Source: Balamuthia mandrillaris (lineage: Eukaryota > Discosea > Longamoebia > Balamuthiidae). Taken from it: a stretch of DNA of 64,000 bases. The DNA lies in contig JAVKOQ010000164.1 in NCBI GenBank assembly GCA_031835245.1, positions 58,789 to 122,788 of the forward strand. Direction: 5' to 3'. Shown in pieces: positions 22,537-34,227 of this stretch. The translations under genes were made by a program, and so were the position numbers. The first letter of the stretch is position 1; each line of letters opens with the position of its first letter. Below the pieces are notes generated by a model, which ran no database searches, had not been told where the DNA came from, and saw only the letters and a list, made by a program, of their open reading frames with translations.

Positions 22537-23067
22537 ATGGAAGGGAGGTCCGCTGTGAACGTGTTGTTTGAGGACTTGAAGCAACTTCAGATCCTATTGG
22601 AAGAAGTTCACGCTGAGGTATATAGATACATTATTCTTGACCCACCGCCGATTTTTTTTTTTTGAAAAAAAAAAAAAAAAAAAGAACTAATTGTATTTTT
22701 CCCCCTTACTTTCGGTTCGTTCTTTTGTGATGCGAAGCATGCACAAGCGGACATCTCCACCAAAACGATCAGTCGCGCCCAAAAAAAGTTGAACGACTCC
22801 ATCCGATTCCTTCAACGCGAATTCTTGGGGGCAGCCACGCCCGCTACCCAAGAAGAAAAAGCAAGCAACAGCACCACCTCAACAGCAACTACCACAACAA
22901 CCACAACGACAGTAAAGACGAAACCGCAAACCATTTACTCCACCGCGGTGACTAGCGCGGAGCTGGCCTCGAGCTTGCCGGAAGGGAGAAGTGTTGCTGG
23001 AGAGTCGTTTTTCAGGCAGCCTCTGGGCTCAATATTGTCCATCAAATGGCCAAGAAAAACTCATGGT

Positions 23068-23113
<46 letters not shown>

Positions 23114-25588
23114 ACTTGTCCCTGTTCTTGTTCTTTTCTTTTAGTGTTTTGGTTCTTTGTTGCTTCTTTGCTTCTTTCTCTTGGTTGCTTGTTTCTTTTT
23201 TTTTTTCCTGTGTTCTCTTTTATCAGCACGCCTCAAGGGTAACAATAACGTCCACAAATATATAAAACAGCACCAACGAGAGGAAACCGCCGACCAACGC
23301 AGTCGATGGTTATCAATCGACGAACGCTAGTCGAGGCCGAAATTGTCGACACGGAGCGAACTTATCTCCACCAACTCAACGCATTACTTAAGGTTTATAA
23401 CACCTGCCTTGCTTTCTTGCTTTTGCTTGTTTTTTTTTCTTTTGTTTCTTTACATCTCGGTTCTTGTCGTTTGTTTCTGCTTCCTCTCTCTATGCTGTTT
23501 GACCAGCGAAAAACAAAGTTAACATCTTCTTTTTTCTTTTGGTTTAAAAGCATTATTTAACGCCACTGAGCAAAAAAGCTACCAAGTTTGGAGTACTGGA
23601 CAACAAAAAGGACAGCGACATTTTCAAAAAGCTTCTCCTAAATCTGAACGCTGTCATTGCCAACAACACTTCCATTCTTCAACAGCTGGAAGACTATTTG
23701 GTGGGCTCTTGCTCCTCTGACGAGAGTGCTTTGCTCACCAGCATTCCTAAAATATTTGTAGAAATGGTTTGTTTCCACTTTTTGTGTTGTTCTTTGATGT
23801 GCTTTTTGGTTTGGTTTGTCTCAACGTTAGTATCATAAAAATAGGCTCCAACACTAAAAGTGTATGGAGAGTATATTCGTGGCTATCACGAAGCTTCAGA
23901 ATGCGTTCAACGCCTGCTTCTCAACGCCGCTGCAAAAGGGTTCCTCGAAGTATTTATTTCTCCGCCGTTTTTTTGTACCCAAGTTCGTTCTTGTGATTGT
24001 TGTTGTCAAACAGAAAGTGAGAGAGAAACTTAATGACGAGAGAACGGAACAGACCGATATGGATATTCATAGTTTGTTGATCCTGCCCGTTCAACGCATT
24101 CCTCGTTATCGTTTGCTGCTTCAGGTTCTCTTTCTTGTGTTTCTTAGTTTTTGTTTGACTTATTTTTAACATTTCTCGTTGCATTCAACAAAGGAACTAT
24201 TAAAATATACGCCAAGAGAACATGTAGATCATTATTATTTGGAGAAGGCATTACATAAGATAAAACAAGTTGCGCAACAACTAAATACGTCCAACGCTGA
24301 CATCAAGACAGCGAAGAAGCTGCTTGAAATACAAGAAAGCATCGCTGGCAATTATTTGGTTTGCTTTTTTGGCGTTCTTCTCTTTTTGCTGCATTCTTTC
24401 TTTTAGCACTTATTTTTATTCATCCTTCTGGCCACTTGTCTTTGTGACCCAACTACAGAACCTAGTGGAGGTGCATCGCTCTTTCATTCACGAAGGCCCA
24501 CTTACAGCAGTGTGGGACAAAGCCGAATACCAGTTCTTCCTCTTCAACGACCTGCTGCTATACGCCCGCATTAAGACCAGCATCGGTGACAAGCTCAAGA
24601 AACTTCCCACTGCATTGGGCTCTCAACGTAGCACCACGGCTCTCTTCCGAACCCAATATCAATATCAAGGATTCTTCTTGCTACAAAATATTGGTTTGAA
24701 GGAGACCTCGAACATCGTTGGGGAGAATACAACGTTTGAGCTTATCTCTTCGGGAGGAGAGAGTGATGCATCGAGTTTTATGATGGGGAATGATGAAGAT
24801 GAGGATGAAGATAGTAATCTTCGGGCAGAACGAGAAGGCGGAGACGAGAGAAAGAGAAAAAAGTCAAACGAAAACAACAGCAACTTTTTGTCTTCTTCTA
24901 CTTCTTCATGTTCGATTGTGGATGATGAAAGTGGAGAAGTGGTGGCCAGAAGAGCTCGTTATAAGCTGGATGCTAAAACGCCAGAAGCCAAAGAGAAGTG
25001 GGTTACTCTCATCAAAGAACAACTTGAAAAGATTCAAGGAGGTATATATACTACACGTTTTTTTATTTGTGTTGCGAGAAGCTTACGAATGAATTGTCGT
25101 TAAACCTACAATCAGCGGCGCTTCCTTCTCGTCAAACGAACGACATTTTCAAGCAATGCACTCACATGGGCTTCCTTCACAAACGCGGCGAGAAGCACAA
25201 AGCCTGGAAGTACCGCTTCTTCCGCCTGCAGGGCAACTCCCTCTTCTACAGCGCGGACGAGAAGGCCACCTCTCCTCTCGGCTCCATCTTCTTGCCCAGT
25301 TTCAGCCTCCACTTCTGCGATGCTGTCAGCATCGCTCGCTCTAATCTCTGCTTTGAGCTGCGCAACACGAGGAGAGGGCAGCGAGACTACTTCCTTGAAG
25401 CCAAGAACGAGGCGGCGCTCACCGCTTGGATCTATCACTTCTTGCCATTGGTGGCGGCTGTGGATGAGGACGTGAAGGCCTTTTTGGCCAAGCATGAGAC
25501 GTTGTTGCAGCGTGCGAATAGTCAGAGAGACGTGCTGAGAGGAGAAGAAGAGAACAAAAGCAACAATCGACGCGCGACTGATGGATAA
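22537..25588 (+). CDS. RhoGEF: DH domain followed by two PH domains
   Basis: Nine exons (22537-22617, 22738-23065, 23271-23392, 23551-23766, 23845-23949, 24014-24124, 24194-24358, 24459-25041, 25116-25588) give 727 aa in one frame. After a Thr-rich N-terminus the DH domain starts EAEIVDTERTYLHQL (about residue 163) and contains the diagnostic LLILPVQRIPRYRLLLQ. PH1 follows (FLFNDLLLYAR) with a large acidic/Ser insert, then PH2 (MGFLHKRGEKHKAWKYRFFRL ... WIYHFLPLV). It should activate a Rho-family GTPase by GDP release at membranes. The third exon acceptor is chosen after an in-frame TAA. Tail-to-tail with the aminopeptidase gene. Confidence 0.9.
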
Positions 25589-25682
25589 TGTGGGGGAAAA
25601 AAAATCCGAATGTACTTCTTATAACCAACAAACAAGAAAATAAAGTGCGCGAACAAAGAGAAGAAAAAAAAAGAAATGGAAG

Positions 25683-26124
25683 TTAAGAAGATTGAAGGAA
25701 AGGTCGGTTTTGCTGCAGCCATTGGTGCAGTTGAGAGGCATCACGGTTGAGCCAAGCAGCACGCCCTCTGATTTTTTCTACGGCTTGTTGCAACGTCCGT
25801 TCGACGCCTTCCAAGTTTTTATCAGCAAAGAAAGCTGTTGAAGTTTAAGTGAGTGAAACAACATAACAATAAGAATAAAAATAAAGTGGGGGGCCTTACC
25901 TTCCACTTCTTGCGCTTTCTCCTCCGAAGCGAAGTTAGCAATCGCACCAGAAATGATGCGACCCAACAACAGGAAATGTCCATGATAACGCTGTTCCAAC
26001 TCCTTGTAATGTTCCTGCACAAAGCGCCACGCCAGCTCTGAACCTTTCGGATTCATTCCCACTATGGGTTGTGCATGTCAACCAATGTTAATCCAGAGAA
26101 ACAAAAGAGAGAGGGAGAGGAAAC

Positions 26125-26173
<49 letters not shown>

Positions 26174-29100
26174 AATACCAGAGGCTATCATCCTAAACGT
26201 GTCTTGCGAACGCACTTCGTCGGAGAGAGAGAATTCGAGAGCGCGCAGCAACAGACTTTCATCAAGAGCACTGCCGAGTGCAGACATGCATCTCAACCGT
26301 TCTTCATGCATATCAGCTTCTCTGTACAACCTCAAAACAGCTTCCCATTCTTTCTCTCCGCCATGTTTAACGACCGTGTTATATACAGTAGAATGTAAAT
26401 CAGGATGAATCGGTTCTTTCATTTCCTCTTCTGCTGCTTCTTCGTTGCTTTGTGGAAGAGAAACAGCAGCAGCAAAACGTCGTTTGGCTTCAGCGATTGT
26501 CGATTTATCTCCATGTCTGCCAAGTTGAGATAGAATAATGGCACGAAGCAACATGTTGAGAGCACTGTCAGTGTTGCCCTCGGTTTCTTGTTGAGAAGAT
26601 TCCTCCCATCCCAACCGTTGTCCGATGTTATTGTAAACAGAACGTAAATATTCCTTCATCAGTTCTTGCGTTTCTGGTTCTGAGCGACAACGTTAGATCT
26701 CAAGAAACAAACGAAGAAATGTAGAGGGAAGAAAAGTAGAAAAAGATAAAAGAATTGATAGAGACCATGCGGTTGATAATTGGACCAGAGAGAAGCCAAC
26801 TCTTCCAAGTTTAACGCCATGCTCATCCAAACATTATAACTAGTCTCATGACGGTATGCCAAAAGCAACTCGAGAACCTGGGTGGTGGGCAATCGTCCAG
26901 CTTTTGCTAACGCAAAAGCATCATCCAAAACTCCCAATCGATCTGACGCAGATAAACACGATCCAACCGTCGTGAGAGAGGAAGAAGACAAAGGAGTGCA
27001 AGAAGATGAAGACAGAAGAGTTTGTTCGATGGCAGTGCCGATGTTCTTCAACATATCAGCACTGTACTTCACCCTGAAGAAGCCGCTCTGATACGCATTA
27101 AGCTTTATCCAAGTTGGCACCAAAGTTGATGATGTCGTCATCGTCTTTTCATGATTGCTTTCAGAAGAAGAATTGGTATCTGCAGAAAGTAGCTTGAGAA
27201 GTGCAGAAACATTGATTTCAGCTTGTCGGCGGCTTGTTTCATGAATAAGTTTGCGCTGGTCTTTCTCCAAACGTTTGCGTTGTTTGCGTTCTTTCTTTCT
27301 CTGCTTTTTCAATTCTTTCTCTTCCTTTTTTCTTTGTTTTTTGGCCACTTTGTCTTCTTCATCTTCCTTTTCTTTGTTCTCTTTCTCGTTCTCTTCCACC
27401 TCATCTTCTTCGTCCTCGTCATCGTTCTCATCTTTCCATTTCTCATGCTTTTCTTCATCATTCTCTACCTTTGTCACGTTCGGTTCAAAGAGGCTCAGCA
27501 CGATTGGCTGTCCCTGGTTTTCGCTTGTGAGAACCGAAAGTGGTATCCACCAACTCTGTTCTTCATTGTCTGTTTGTTCTTCGTTTGGTTTGTTGGTTGT
27601 TGCAGCTGTGAGAAGAAATCTTTCTTGAGAAACGCGTAATATGAGATCACCGCTAGTCTCGTTGACAAAAGTTTCGGCAACAAGAACTGGATAACCCACG
27701 TCCTTTACCCATCTGTTCATTAACACATTCACCTTTTTACCAGAAGCTTTTGAAAGTGACTTCCACAAATCCTATTAATTTGGAAGAGAGTTAGTAGGCA
27801 AAATAAGAAGTAAAGAAGTTAAGGATAGAAGTTACAGATGTGACTGCGTTTTTGTAGGTGTGCTTCAACAAATAGCGGTGCAGAGCATATTTGAAGGTGT
27901 CTTCATTAAGGTAGTTTGCCAGCATGCGAATGACAGAAGCACCCTTATCGTACGATATAGCATCAAAGATTTCGCCAATCTCGGCAGGATGATCCACATC
28001 CACTTCGATAGCATGAGAACTTTCCAGTGAATCCAGCTGCAACCCGCTGCACACGTAATCCGTCAAAAACTGAGTCCAAATGTCCCATTCTGTTACATTG
28101 CAAGAAAAAATATTAGATGGTTTGCCTATTCGGTTAAAAAGAGAGATTGAGAAGTTACCAGGAAAGAGATGATCAACAGCCAAGTTACCAACCCAGGTGG
28201 CAAAGCCCTCGTTGAGCCACAAATGGGTCCACCATTGCATAGTAACGAGGTTACCAAACCATTGATGTGCCAACTCGTGTGCCACCACATATGCTACCAT
28301 TTGCTTCGCACGCAACGATGATGCCGTCGGATCAATAAGCAGAAGAGCTTCTCTGAACGTTACACAACCCCTTAAATGTGCATCATTATTAGTAAAAGCT
28401 TGAAACGAGGGAGATAGAGAGAGAGAACCAATTTTCCATGGCGCCAGCTGCGAAGTCAGGTACAGCCACAAGATCCAGTTTCGGCAGCGGATAAGCAATG
28501 CCAAAATACTCGGTAAAATAAGACAATGTTCGTGCTGTTGGTTTTGAAAACAAAGATGTCAGTAAAATAGAGAAGTAGAGAGTGAGAGAGGAGAAGAAAC
28601 GAGACTGACTTGCAACATCAAGCGCAAAACGTCCGAGGTGTTGTTTTTCAGGAGGAGTGTAGACTCGGACGGAAACATTCTCTGCTGTAACGTCTTCCAC
28701 AAAGTCGAACTCGCCAACAACAAACGCGACCAAATAAGTTGACATTTTAGGTGTCTCTCCAAAATACACTGTCTGTTTAAAGCATAAGCTCGTTGCTCTT
28801 TTACGAAAACAAACTAATAATAACACACGGAGAAGAGAAGAGGAGGAGGAGGGTAGAGGAGGATGAGAAGAAGAACAAGAAGATGAACAAGACCTTAAGA
28901 GAAGGATCAATAGGGTCTGGAAGTTCTTGAATGACCGGACCGTTGGATATGGCGACGAGGTGGCTCGGTATCGTCAAAGCGATGGAAAAAGTTGCTTTGA
29001 TGGCTGGTTCATCCCAACATGGAAATGCTTTCCTTGCATCTACTGGTTCGAACTGCGTTACTGCCATGTATCTATGCAACAATGAATTAGATTTTCTAGT

Positions 29101-30178
29101 GAAAGGACGAAAACAGGAAAATAAAAAGAAAACAAGCAGAGAAGCTGGGATGCAGAAGAAATAAGCAGATGGGGCGAATAAAATGGAAGAACACCAAACT
29201 TGTCATCTTGATAGAGAGCACGATAGAAACCAGCCATTTGGTCATTGAGGGCGCCACGAAACGAGATATAGAGCACCGGATGTTCTCCTCTCTCCAGCGC
29301 TCGGCCAAACACAAGAGTGAGCGTTTGCTCCGTGGAGTTGAGATTGATCTCCTCTGCTGGAAGCTCTACTACTGCTGCGGTTTCTGTTAGTGCTGACTCG
29401 CTCGGTTCTGTCGTTTGCACTTCCAAACGAGCTTCAACCACTTCCAAGTCTGCGGCGTGCAAGACAATCGTGTTTGTTGCTTGTCGCACGTGAAGCTTTT
29501 TTGATGTTTGATGAGAAGAAAAAGACAAGCATAACACGCAAAAAAAAATGAGAAAGTACAAAAAAAAAAGCAAACAGAAGAGAAGAACAAGGAGAAGAAA
29601 CGGAAGAACAAGAAAGAAGAAAGACAGAAGAAAGAAGAGAAGAAGACAGAGAGAGACAGGGAGCGAGAAGAAAACGTGAAAGAGAGTAATAATACCAAAA
29701 TCTTTTCTGTTCCAGAAAAAGTGAAGTTTTGCAGGTTTGGTTGCAACGACAGCTCGTACTTGACAGGATAGACCGTCGTGGGAAGAAGCACAGAGGGTTT
29801 ACTGTGGTGAGTGGCAGCAGCGTGTTCTCCAGGTTCTTGGTGGTGGTCATATGTTGGCTCTTGTCCTTCTTCTCCTTCGTGAAGCGTGGTGCCAGCGTGA
29901 ATGAGGCCAGACTGAAGCACAGGAGTAGACGCGGCAGCAGTGATGGAAGCCGTGGGCACCGAAGTGGCGTTGTTGTTGCTGCTGTGGGCACCGACCTCAT
30001 TCGTGGCGAGAGGGCTTGTGGCACTCAGGGGCTCCTCCTGAACTCGCTCTTCAGCTGCAGCGCTGCTGGCAGCCAACAACCATAGGCCAAGCACCGCGAA
30101 AAGCAAAACCTGCCATCGTTTTTTGGTGTTGTTGTTGAGGGCAGGCACAACAACAGCCTCGACAACAGCAAGCACCAT
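25683..30178 (-). CDS. M1 zinc aminopeptidase, type II membrane protein, with charged insertion
   Basis: Eleven exons (30178-29696, 29495-29200, 29071-28894, 28772-28610, 28534-28429, 28370-28159, 28089-27836, 27771-26766, 26679-26179, 26061-25900, 25834-25683) close in frame to 1170 aa. A signal anchor ([16 protein letters not shown]) is followed by a Ser/Thr/Asn-rich stem. Catalytic marks: GAMEN (about 404-408), HELAHQW (about 440) and the downstream Glu in [10 protein letters not shown]. The C-terminal helical ERAP1-like domain is complete. It trims N-terminal residues from peptides, probably outside the cell. Odd: about 80 residues of mixed Glu/Asp/Lys repeats (about 667-748) inserted in the beta-sandwich domain region, absent from standard M1 enzymes. 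Confidence 0.93.
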
Positions 30179-30398
30179 GATTCCGAATGGCGTCTTTCTT
30201 TTCTTTTCTCGTTTTTTTTCTTTCCTTTTCGTTTCGTTTTATTCCCTTTTTGGGTGTCGTGACGTCATTGTTTAATTAATTTATATGATTTATCAACCAA
30301 TCACTTGGAAGCTTTGAATTTGTAAGATCACATGACGTCATGTGATCTTCTTTTTCAATTAATTGAACGTCAAAAAAAGACAAAACAAGATAAAAGGA
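30179..30398. promoter_or_regulatory. Divergent promoter with 26-bp CRE palindrome
   Basis: Between the aminopeptidase and GT8 copy 2. A perfect 26-bp palindrome at 30324-30349 centres on TGACGTCA flanked by CACATG/CATGTG halves; a second TGACGTCA lies at 30260-30267 and a CCAAT word near 30295. TTAATTAAT words flank both sides. Confidence 0.65.
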
Positions 30399-31772
30399 AT
30401 GGCGGCCCGGCGGCTCTACCAGCGAGTGGGACGACCGAACCTGGTGCTCCTCCTGTTGTTGGTGGTCTCTCTCTTCTCCAACTGGGTCTTTTTCTTCTCA
30501 TCCTACCAAACCACCACGAAGCAAATCCGCCCCGTTCGCGACTCGCCATACTCCCGTCCACCACCGCTTACCTCCTCCTTTCCTCCTTCCTCTCCACCTC
30601 CTTCCTCTCCTCCTCCTCCTCGACCTGCTTCTGCTTCCTACAAAACGTGTGAAACGTTCAACTACATCGACGACGCGGAACTCGCCCAACGCATTCAATA
30701 CCACCTCTCCACAAGGAGCATCAAGAGCAACACGACGGAAGAAGAAGCACCAACAGACCTTATATCCGTCGCACAGAACAGGTTGAACCCCCCGGAAGAC
30801 GCCGAAGCCTTCCGTGAGGCGGAGCTCGAGGACCTTCACAAGATGATGGCCCTCACCGAGTACAATCACCGACGCTTCCTCTGGCGCAACTCGGAGCTCT
30901 TTTGCTGCCAGCAGGCCTATCCAAGCACGGGAGAAGGCGGCAAGGTGGGATGGGTGACGGCCACCATCAACGATGCCTACGTCATCCCGGCCGTGGCTTT
31001 GGCCCACTCCATCCACAAGTTCTCCTGCCACGCGGACAACCTCTTGGCCATCGTCAGTTATGAGGTGGGGCCTGAGTCCAGAGAAGCCCTCGCCCGGGCC
31101 GGTTGGCAGGTGCTGGAACGGCCTCCCTTGGATTGTCAGCACGAGGGAGCGCGAGCGCAGAACCAGTACGCGAGGTTCCCAGGAGAGCACATGCGCTTCC
31201 ACGTGTGGAACCTCACCGACTATGACCAGCTGATCTATGTGGACTGCGACATCATGCTCTTGGATAACCTGGACGAGCTCTTCCGCCTTCCGTTATCCGT
31301 CGGTCAGGTTTATGCCGCTCACTTTGGAGCTCCCGGGCACAACAAGAGAAGCATCAACTCGGGCTTGCTGGTGCTGCGTCCTTCCAGCAAGACGGCAAAG
31401 GACCTCATCAAAAACTGGCAAGGATTGTTCAAGAAGGAGGGATGCATTGCAGATCAGCCCTACCTCCACCGCTTCTTTGACAGACCCTCGCAAGGGCTGC
31501 GATGGTTGCCCTACGCCTACAACGTGCGAAGGCAGGCCTATCACCCCATGCGTCTCTTCCACATGGCCGGGGGAGAGGAGGCAAAGTTGTGGTTGGGAGG
31601 GAACGTGGTAAGGAGGAAGGAAGAAGCAAGAGACGTGCCTATCATGGAGGTGCCAAAGGATGCGGCCTCCGTGTGGTGGTTCATGTTTTACGATGCGTTG
31701 GATGCCTATGACTTGCATGCCTGGTGGCTCAACGCCCAACACACCGTCAAGAATTGGCACCGCAAGCTTTAA
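30399..31772 (+). CDS. GT8-family glycosyltransferase, type II membrane protein (copy 2)
   Basis: Intronless, 457 aa; the ATG at 30399 (MAARRLYQRVGRPN) aligns with the start of copy 1. Signal anchor (LLLLLVVSLFSNWVFFF), Pro/Ser-rich stem, then the same catalytic core with DCD in YVDCDIMLLDNLDE. The stem is unrelated to that of copies 3 and 4. The stop codon abuts the left inverted terminus of the foldback element. Confidence 0.9.
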   Translation: MAARRLYQRVGRPNLVLLLLLVVSLFSNWVFFFSSYQTTTKQIRPVRDSPYSRPPPLTSSFPPSSPPPSSPPPPRPASASYKTCETFNYIDDAELAQRIQYHLSTRSIKSNTTEEEAPTDLISVAQNRLNPPEDAEAFREAELEDLHKMMALTEYNHRRFLWRNSELFCCQQAYPSTGEGGKVGWVTATINDAYVIPAVALAHSIHKFSCHADNLLAIVSYEVGPESREALARAGWQVLERPPLDCQHEGARAQNQYARFPGEHMRFHVWNLTDYDQLIYVDCDIMLLDNLDELFRLPLSVGQVYAAHFGAPGHNKRSINSGLLVLRPSSKTAKDLIKNWQGLFKKEGCIADQPYLHRFFDRPSQGLRWLPYAYNVRRQAYHPMRLFHMAGGEEAKLWLGGNVVRRKEEARDVPIMEVPKDAASVWWFMFYDALDAYDLHAWWLNAQHTVKNWHRKL

Positions 31773-32051
31773 GGGGGTTTCTCTGTTCTTAAGACATCCA
31801 GCTTCTGCTCTGCTCTTCTGTTTCTCCTTCTGCATCCCTCGGATCATAAGGATCAGTCGTGTCGTCTTGAAAAAAAGTCGAGTGTTCCGGTCACGCTTGA
31901 TCTACGTGTGTTTTACTGCTTTTGTTTCCATTCCCCCCGATCAAGGGGGTTTTTTTTTTGTCGAGCAGAAGGGGAGGTGGTGCAGACGGCAACATGGTTT
32001 TGTATGGGTTTCCCTGCTAATGGTCCCACCCTCCAAACGTCCCCCATTCAC

Positions 32052-32174
32052 TGCTCTTCACCTTTATCCTCGGCTCCTTTTTCTGCAGTTGTGGCCCGCT
32101 CCTCTGCCGCCAGCGGGCGCGGGCCACAACAACCGCAGAAAAAAGGAGCCGAGGGCAAAGGTGAAGAGCAGTGA
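32052..32174. repeat. Imperfect hairpin, about 50-bp arms
   Basis: The left arm starts CTGCTCTTCACCTTTATCC and the right arm ends in its complement, enclosing a GC-rich loop around CCGCTCC/GCGGGCGCGG. It sits between the foldback termini. Confidence 0.8.
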
Positions 32175-32628
32175 GGCGCAGTGGCTCGTGGCTTGTGAGG
32201 CCGCAAGTAGTGTTGAAAGGCGCTTTGATCGGAGACGAACTCGGCCAAACGCTTCTTCTGCCCTCCGTGGTGGAATCGCCCTTATAGGTCTTGAAGAGGC
32301 CGAAGAGAGTGAGTTGTGCCTCAAGCGCTTTCCCTTTGAGCTTGCTCACCTCTTCAACTGTGGACACTTTAGCAACAGAAAGATCAGGCGCCGTTTTCTG
32401 CTTCTTCTGCTTTGTGTGTGTGTCCTCTTCAAAGACTGGAGCAAGGCTCTTTTGATGCTTGTCCCCCTTTTTTTTTTGAGATTTTTTTCTCTTACTCCGC
32501 TCTGGCCTTTTGTTGTTGACGCAACTCTTGCTCTCTTTTCTTGAAGGCCTTACTTTGCTTCCTTTTTCGATTTCGCTTCTCCTGTTCATCCAAGTTGTCC
32601 AAATGTTGCTGGACACTGGTCGTTATAT

Positions 32629-32722
32629 CAAGTTGAATGGGAACAGATTAATAGTAGATAAAAAGTGTTGGATAGAGGCGGTTCAATATCTACTATTAAT
32701 CTGTTCCCATTCAACTTGATTT
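32629..32722. repeat. Perfect 34-bp inverted repeat with short loop
   Basis: The arm starting ATCAAGTTGAATGGGAACAG is repeated exactly in reverse complement after about 26 bases. A cruciform-capable palindrome inside the foldback element. Confidence 0.9.
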
Positions 32723-32739
32723 TTGGTGTAGGCCTTGAT

Positions 32740-32905
32740 GAGGAGCTTGGTGAAGAGGAGGGCGACGAAGGAGGTAGGCAAAGAGGAGGTCGGCGAAGAG
32801 GAGGTTAGTGAAGAGGAGGTCGGTGAAGTGGAGGTTGGTGAAGAGGAGGTAGGTGAAGAGGAGGTCGGCGAAGAGGTTGTCAAAGAGGTCAGTGAAGAGG
32901 TTGAC
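32740..32905. repeat. 15-bp minisatellite (GAGGAGGTCGGCGAA-like)
   Basis: About ten imperfect copies of a 15-base unit. On the + strand it encodes repeats of EEVGE and runs into a degenerate SAM-like fragment, so it may be decayed coding sequence. Confidence 0.75.
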
Positions 32906-33439
32906 AAAAAAGTTGTTGGGAAGTGGCTCAAGAAGGAGGGTACCATACATGCTGGGATGCTCAAGGAGCCTGCTGGTGAGTGACGAAGCAAGGCAGGGAG
33001 TGCAAACGAAAGTATGGTTAAAGAAGAGGATGCCAACTTTGCTAAAGAGGATTTCCGTTTCTGTTGCCAACAAGACCGATTTTGCCTGCTCGACAAAAAA
33101 AAAATCCCCTTGATCTGTAAAATGTGGACATAAGCAGGAAAACACACGTAGGTCAAGCGTGACCGGAAAACTCGACCTTTTTTTAAGACGACACGACTGA
33201 TCCTTATGATCCGAGGGATGCAGAAGGAGAAACAGAAGAAGTAGAAGAGCAGAGCAGAAGCTGGATATCTTAAGAACAGAGAAACCCAGAAGTCACCCTC
33301 CGGAGGCCTTGTTATCCTTTTTATCCTTTTTATCCTTGTTATCCTTTTTCCAGGTTCAACATGACCCCGCTCTCCCTGATCCAAACGATTCGAAGTGGGA
33401 TCATCTGTTAGAACCTGAGCATAGAACCAAGACAGGAAC

Positions 33440-33893
33440 AAACTTTGCTGTCTCAACAGAACGAACCTTTGACATAAGAGGCTTGTGCTGCTTGCAGGTT
33501 GCAGTAAATTGGGAGACCCATTTCTGGGCAACGGAAACGGAAATCCTCTTTAGCAAAGTTGGCAAGGTCGTTACCAGTGAGGTTGCGGAAGTGCATGGTG
33601 TACAGATTGTATCCTTCTGCTCGAAACCAAGAGAGAATCTCTTCCACTGTCCAGTCTCAAAGGGGCTTTGATGCTGACCAATGAAAGACATTTTCTTGTT
33701 ATTGCTTTAGAAACAAAGAACAAATCTGAATAACACAATTAATAGCGAATGAACAGTGAGTGGCAACCTTGACGAGAGGTACTGGTGGGTTCCTCTGTGC
33801 TAGCGTCTTTTCTTGGTACAATGAGCCCTCGCTACACATGGCGACACACCGCCAGACCCAACCATTGCGCGTTGGTAAAGTGCGGAAACTCAA
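33440..33893 (-). pseudogene. SAM-like domain fragment, probably decayed
   Basis: In one frame of the minus strand (about 33660-33453) the sequence reads as a SAM-type fold: WTVEEILSWFRAEGYNLY, then LTGNDLANFAKEDF. A TGA lies directly before it in that frame. An upstream candidate exon (about 33850-33770, MCSEGSLYQEK...LVK) would join in the wrong phase. A second copy of the ANFAKEDF part lies inverted at about 33025-33066 inside the foldback element. I treat the locus as a broken gene. Confidence 0.45.
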
Positions 33894-34227
33894 AGTAAAG
33901 GCGAACGCGTGTTGCCTCTGGTCCTTTTAAACATGAGAGAAGAGGGAGGGAACCAAGCAACGGAACAGCGGGTGAGGGAGTCGGGCGGGGAGGGGAATGG
34001 GCATGGACAGAGCAGCTTTTAGGGAGGTAATTTATCTGTTTATTGTGAGGCTGAGGTCGTCACATAAAACAAAGCAACACCCAACACACACTTGTGGGGA
34101 TGTGAGCTTTGTAAAACGGCGGGTTTATGCGATGTGAGCTGGATGCACCAGTGGCGGCGATATGCATTGCAGTGTTTGCCGCAAAAACGAGCACCAGATG
34201 TGTTGCGGTTGGTTGCGGAGGACTGCG
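33894..34227. other. Intergenic, nothing recognised
   Basis: About 330 bases with GGGAGGG-rich sequence and a repeated GATGTGAGCT word near 34098 and 34130. No ORF or domain supported. Confidence 0.4.

Larger units (their letters stand above)
31778..33287. mobile_element. Foldback/TIR element with about 190-bp inverted termini
   Basis: 31778-31968 and 33086-33287 are inverted copies (roughly 90 percent identical by eye, with one 12-base difference in a Ser/Cys-rich CT stretch), both starting GGGTTTCTCTGTTCTTAAGA and ending next to a T-run and GTCGAGCAG. No clear target duplication. The interior holds two further inverted repeats (32052-32174; 32629-32722), a 15-bp minisatellite and fragments of coding sequence, but no transposase, so it would be non-autonomous. 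Confidence 0.7.

Noticed and set aside
27800-27835. U12 intron in the aminopeptidase (TATCCTTAAC word)
   Set aside because: Donor is GTAACTTC and acceptor TAATAG/G; the word lies near the 5' end and is coincidental.
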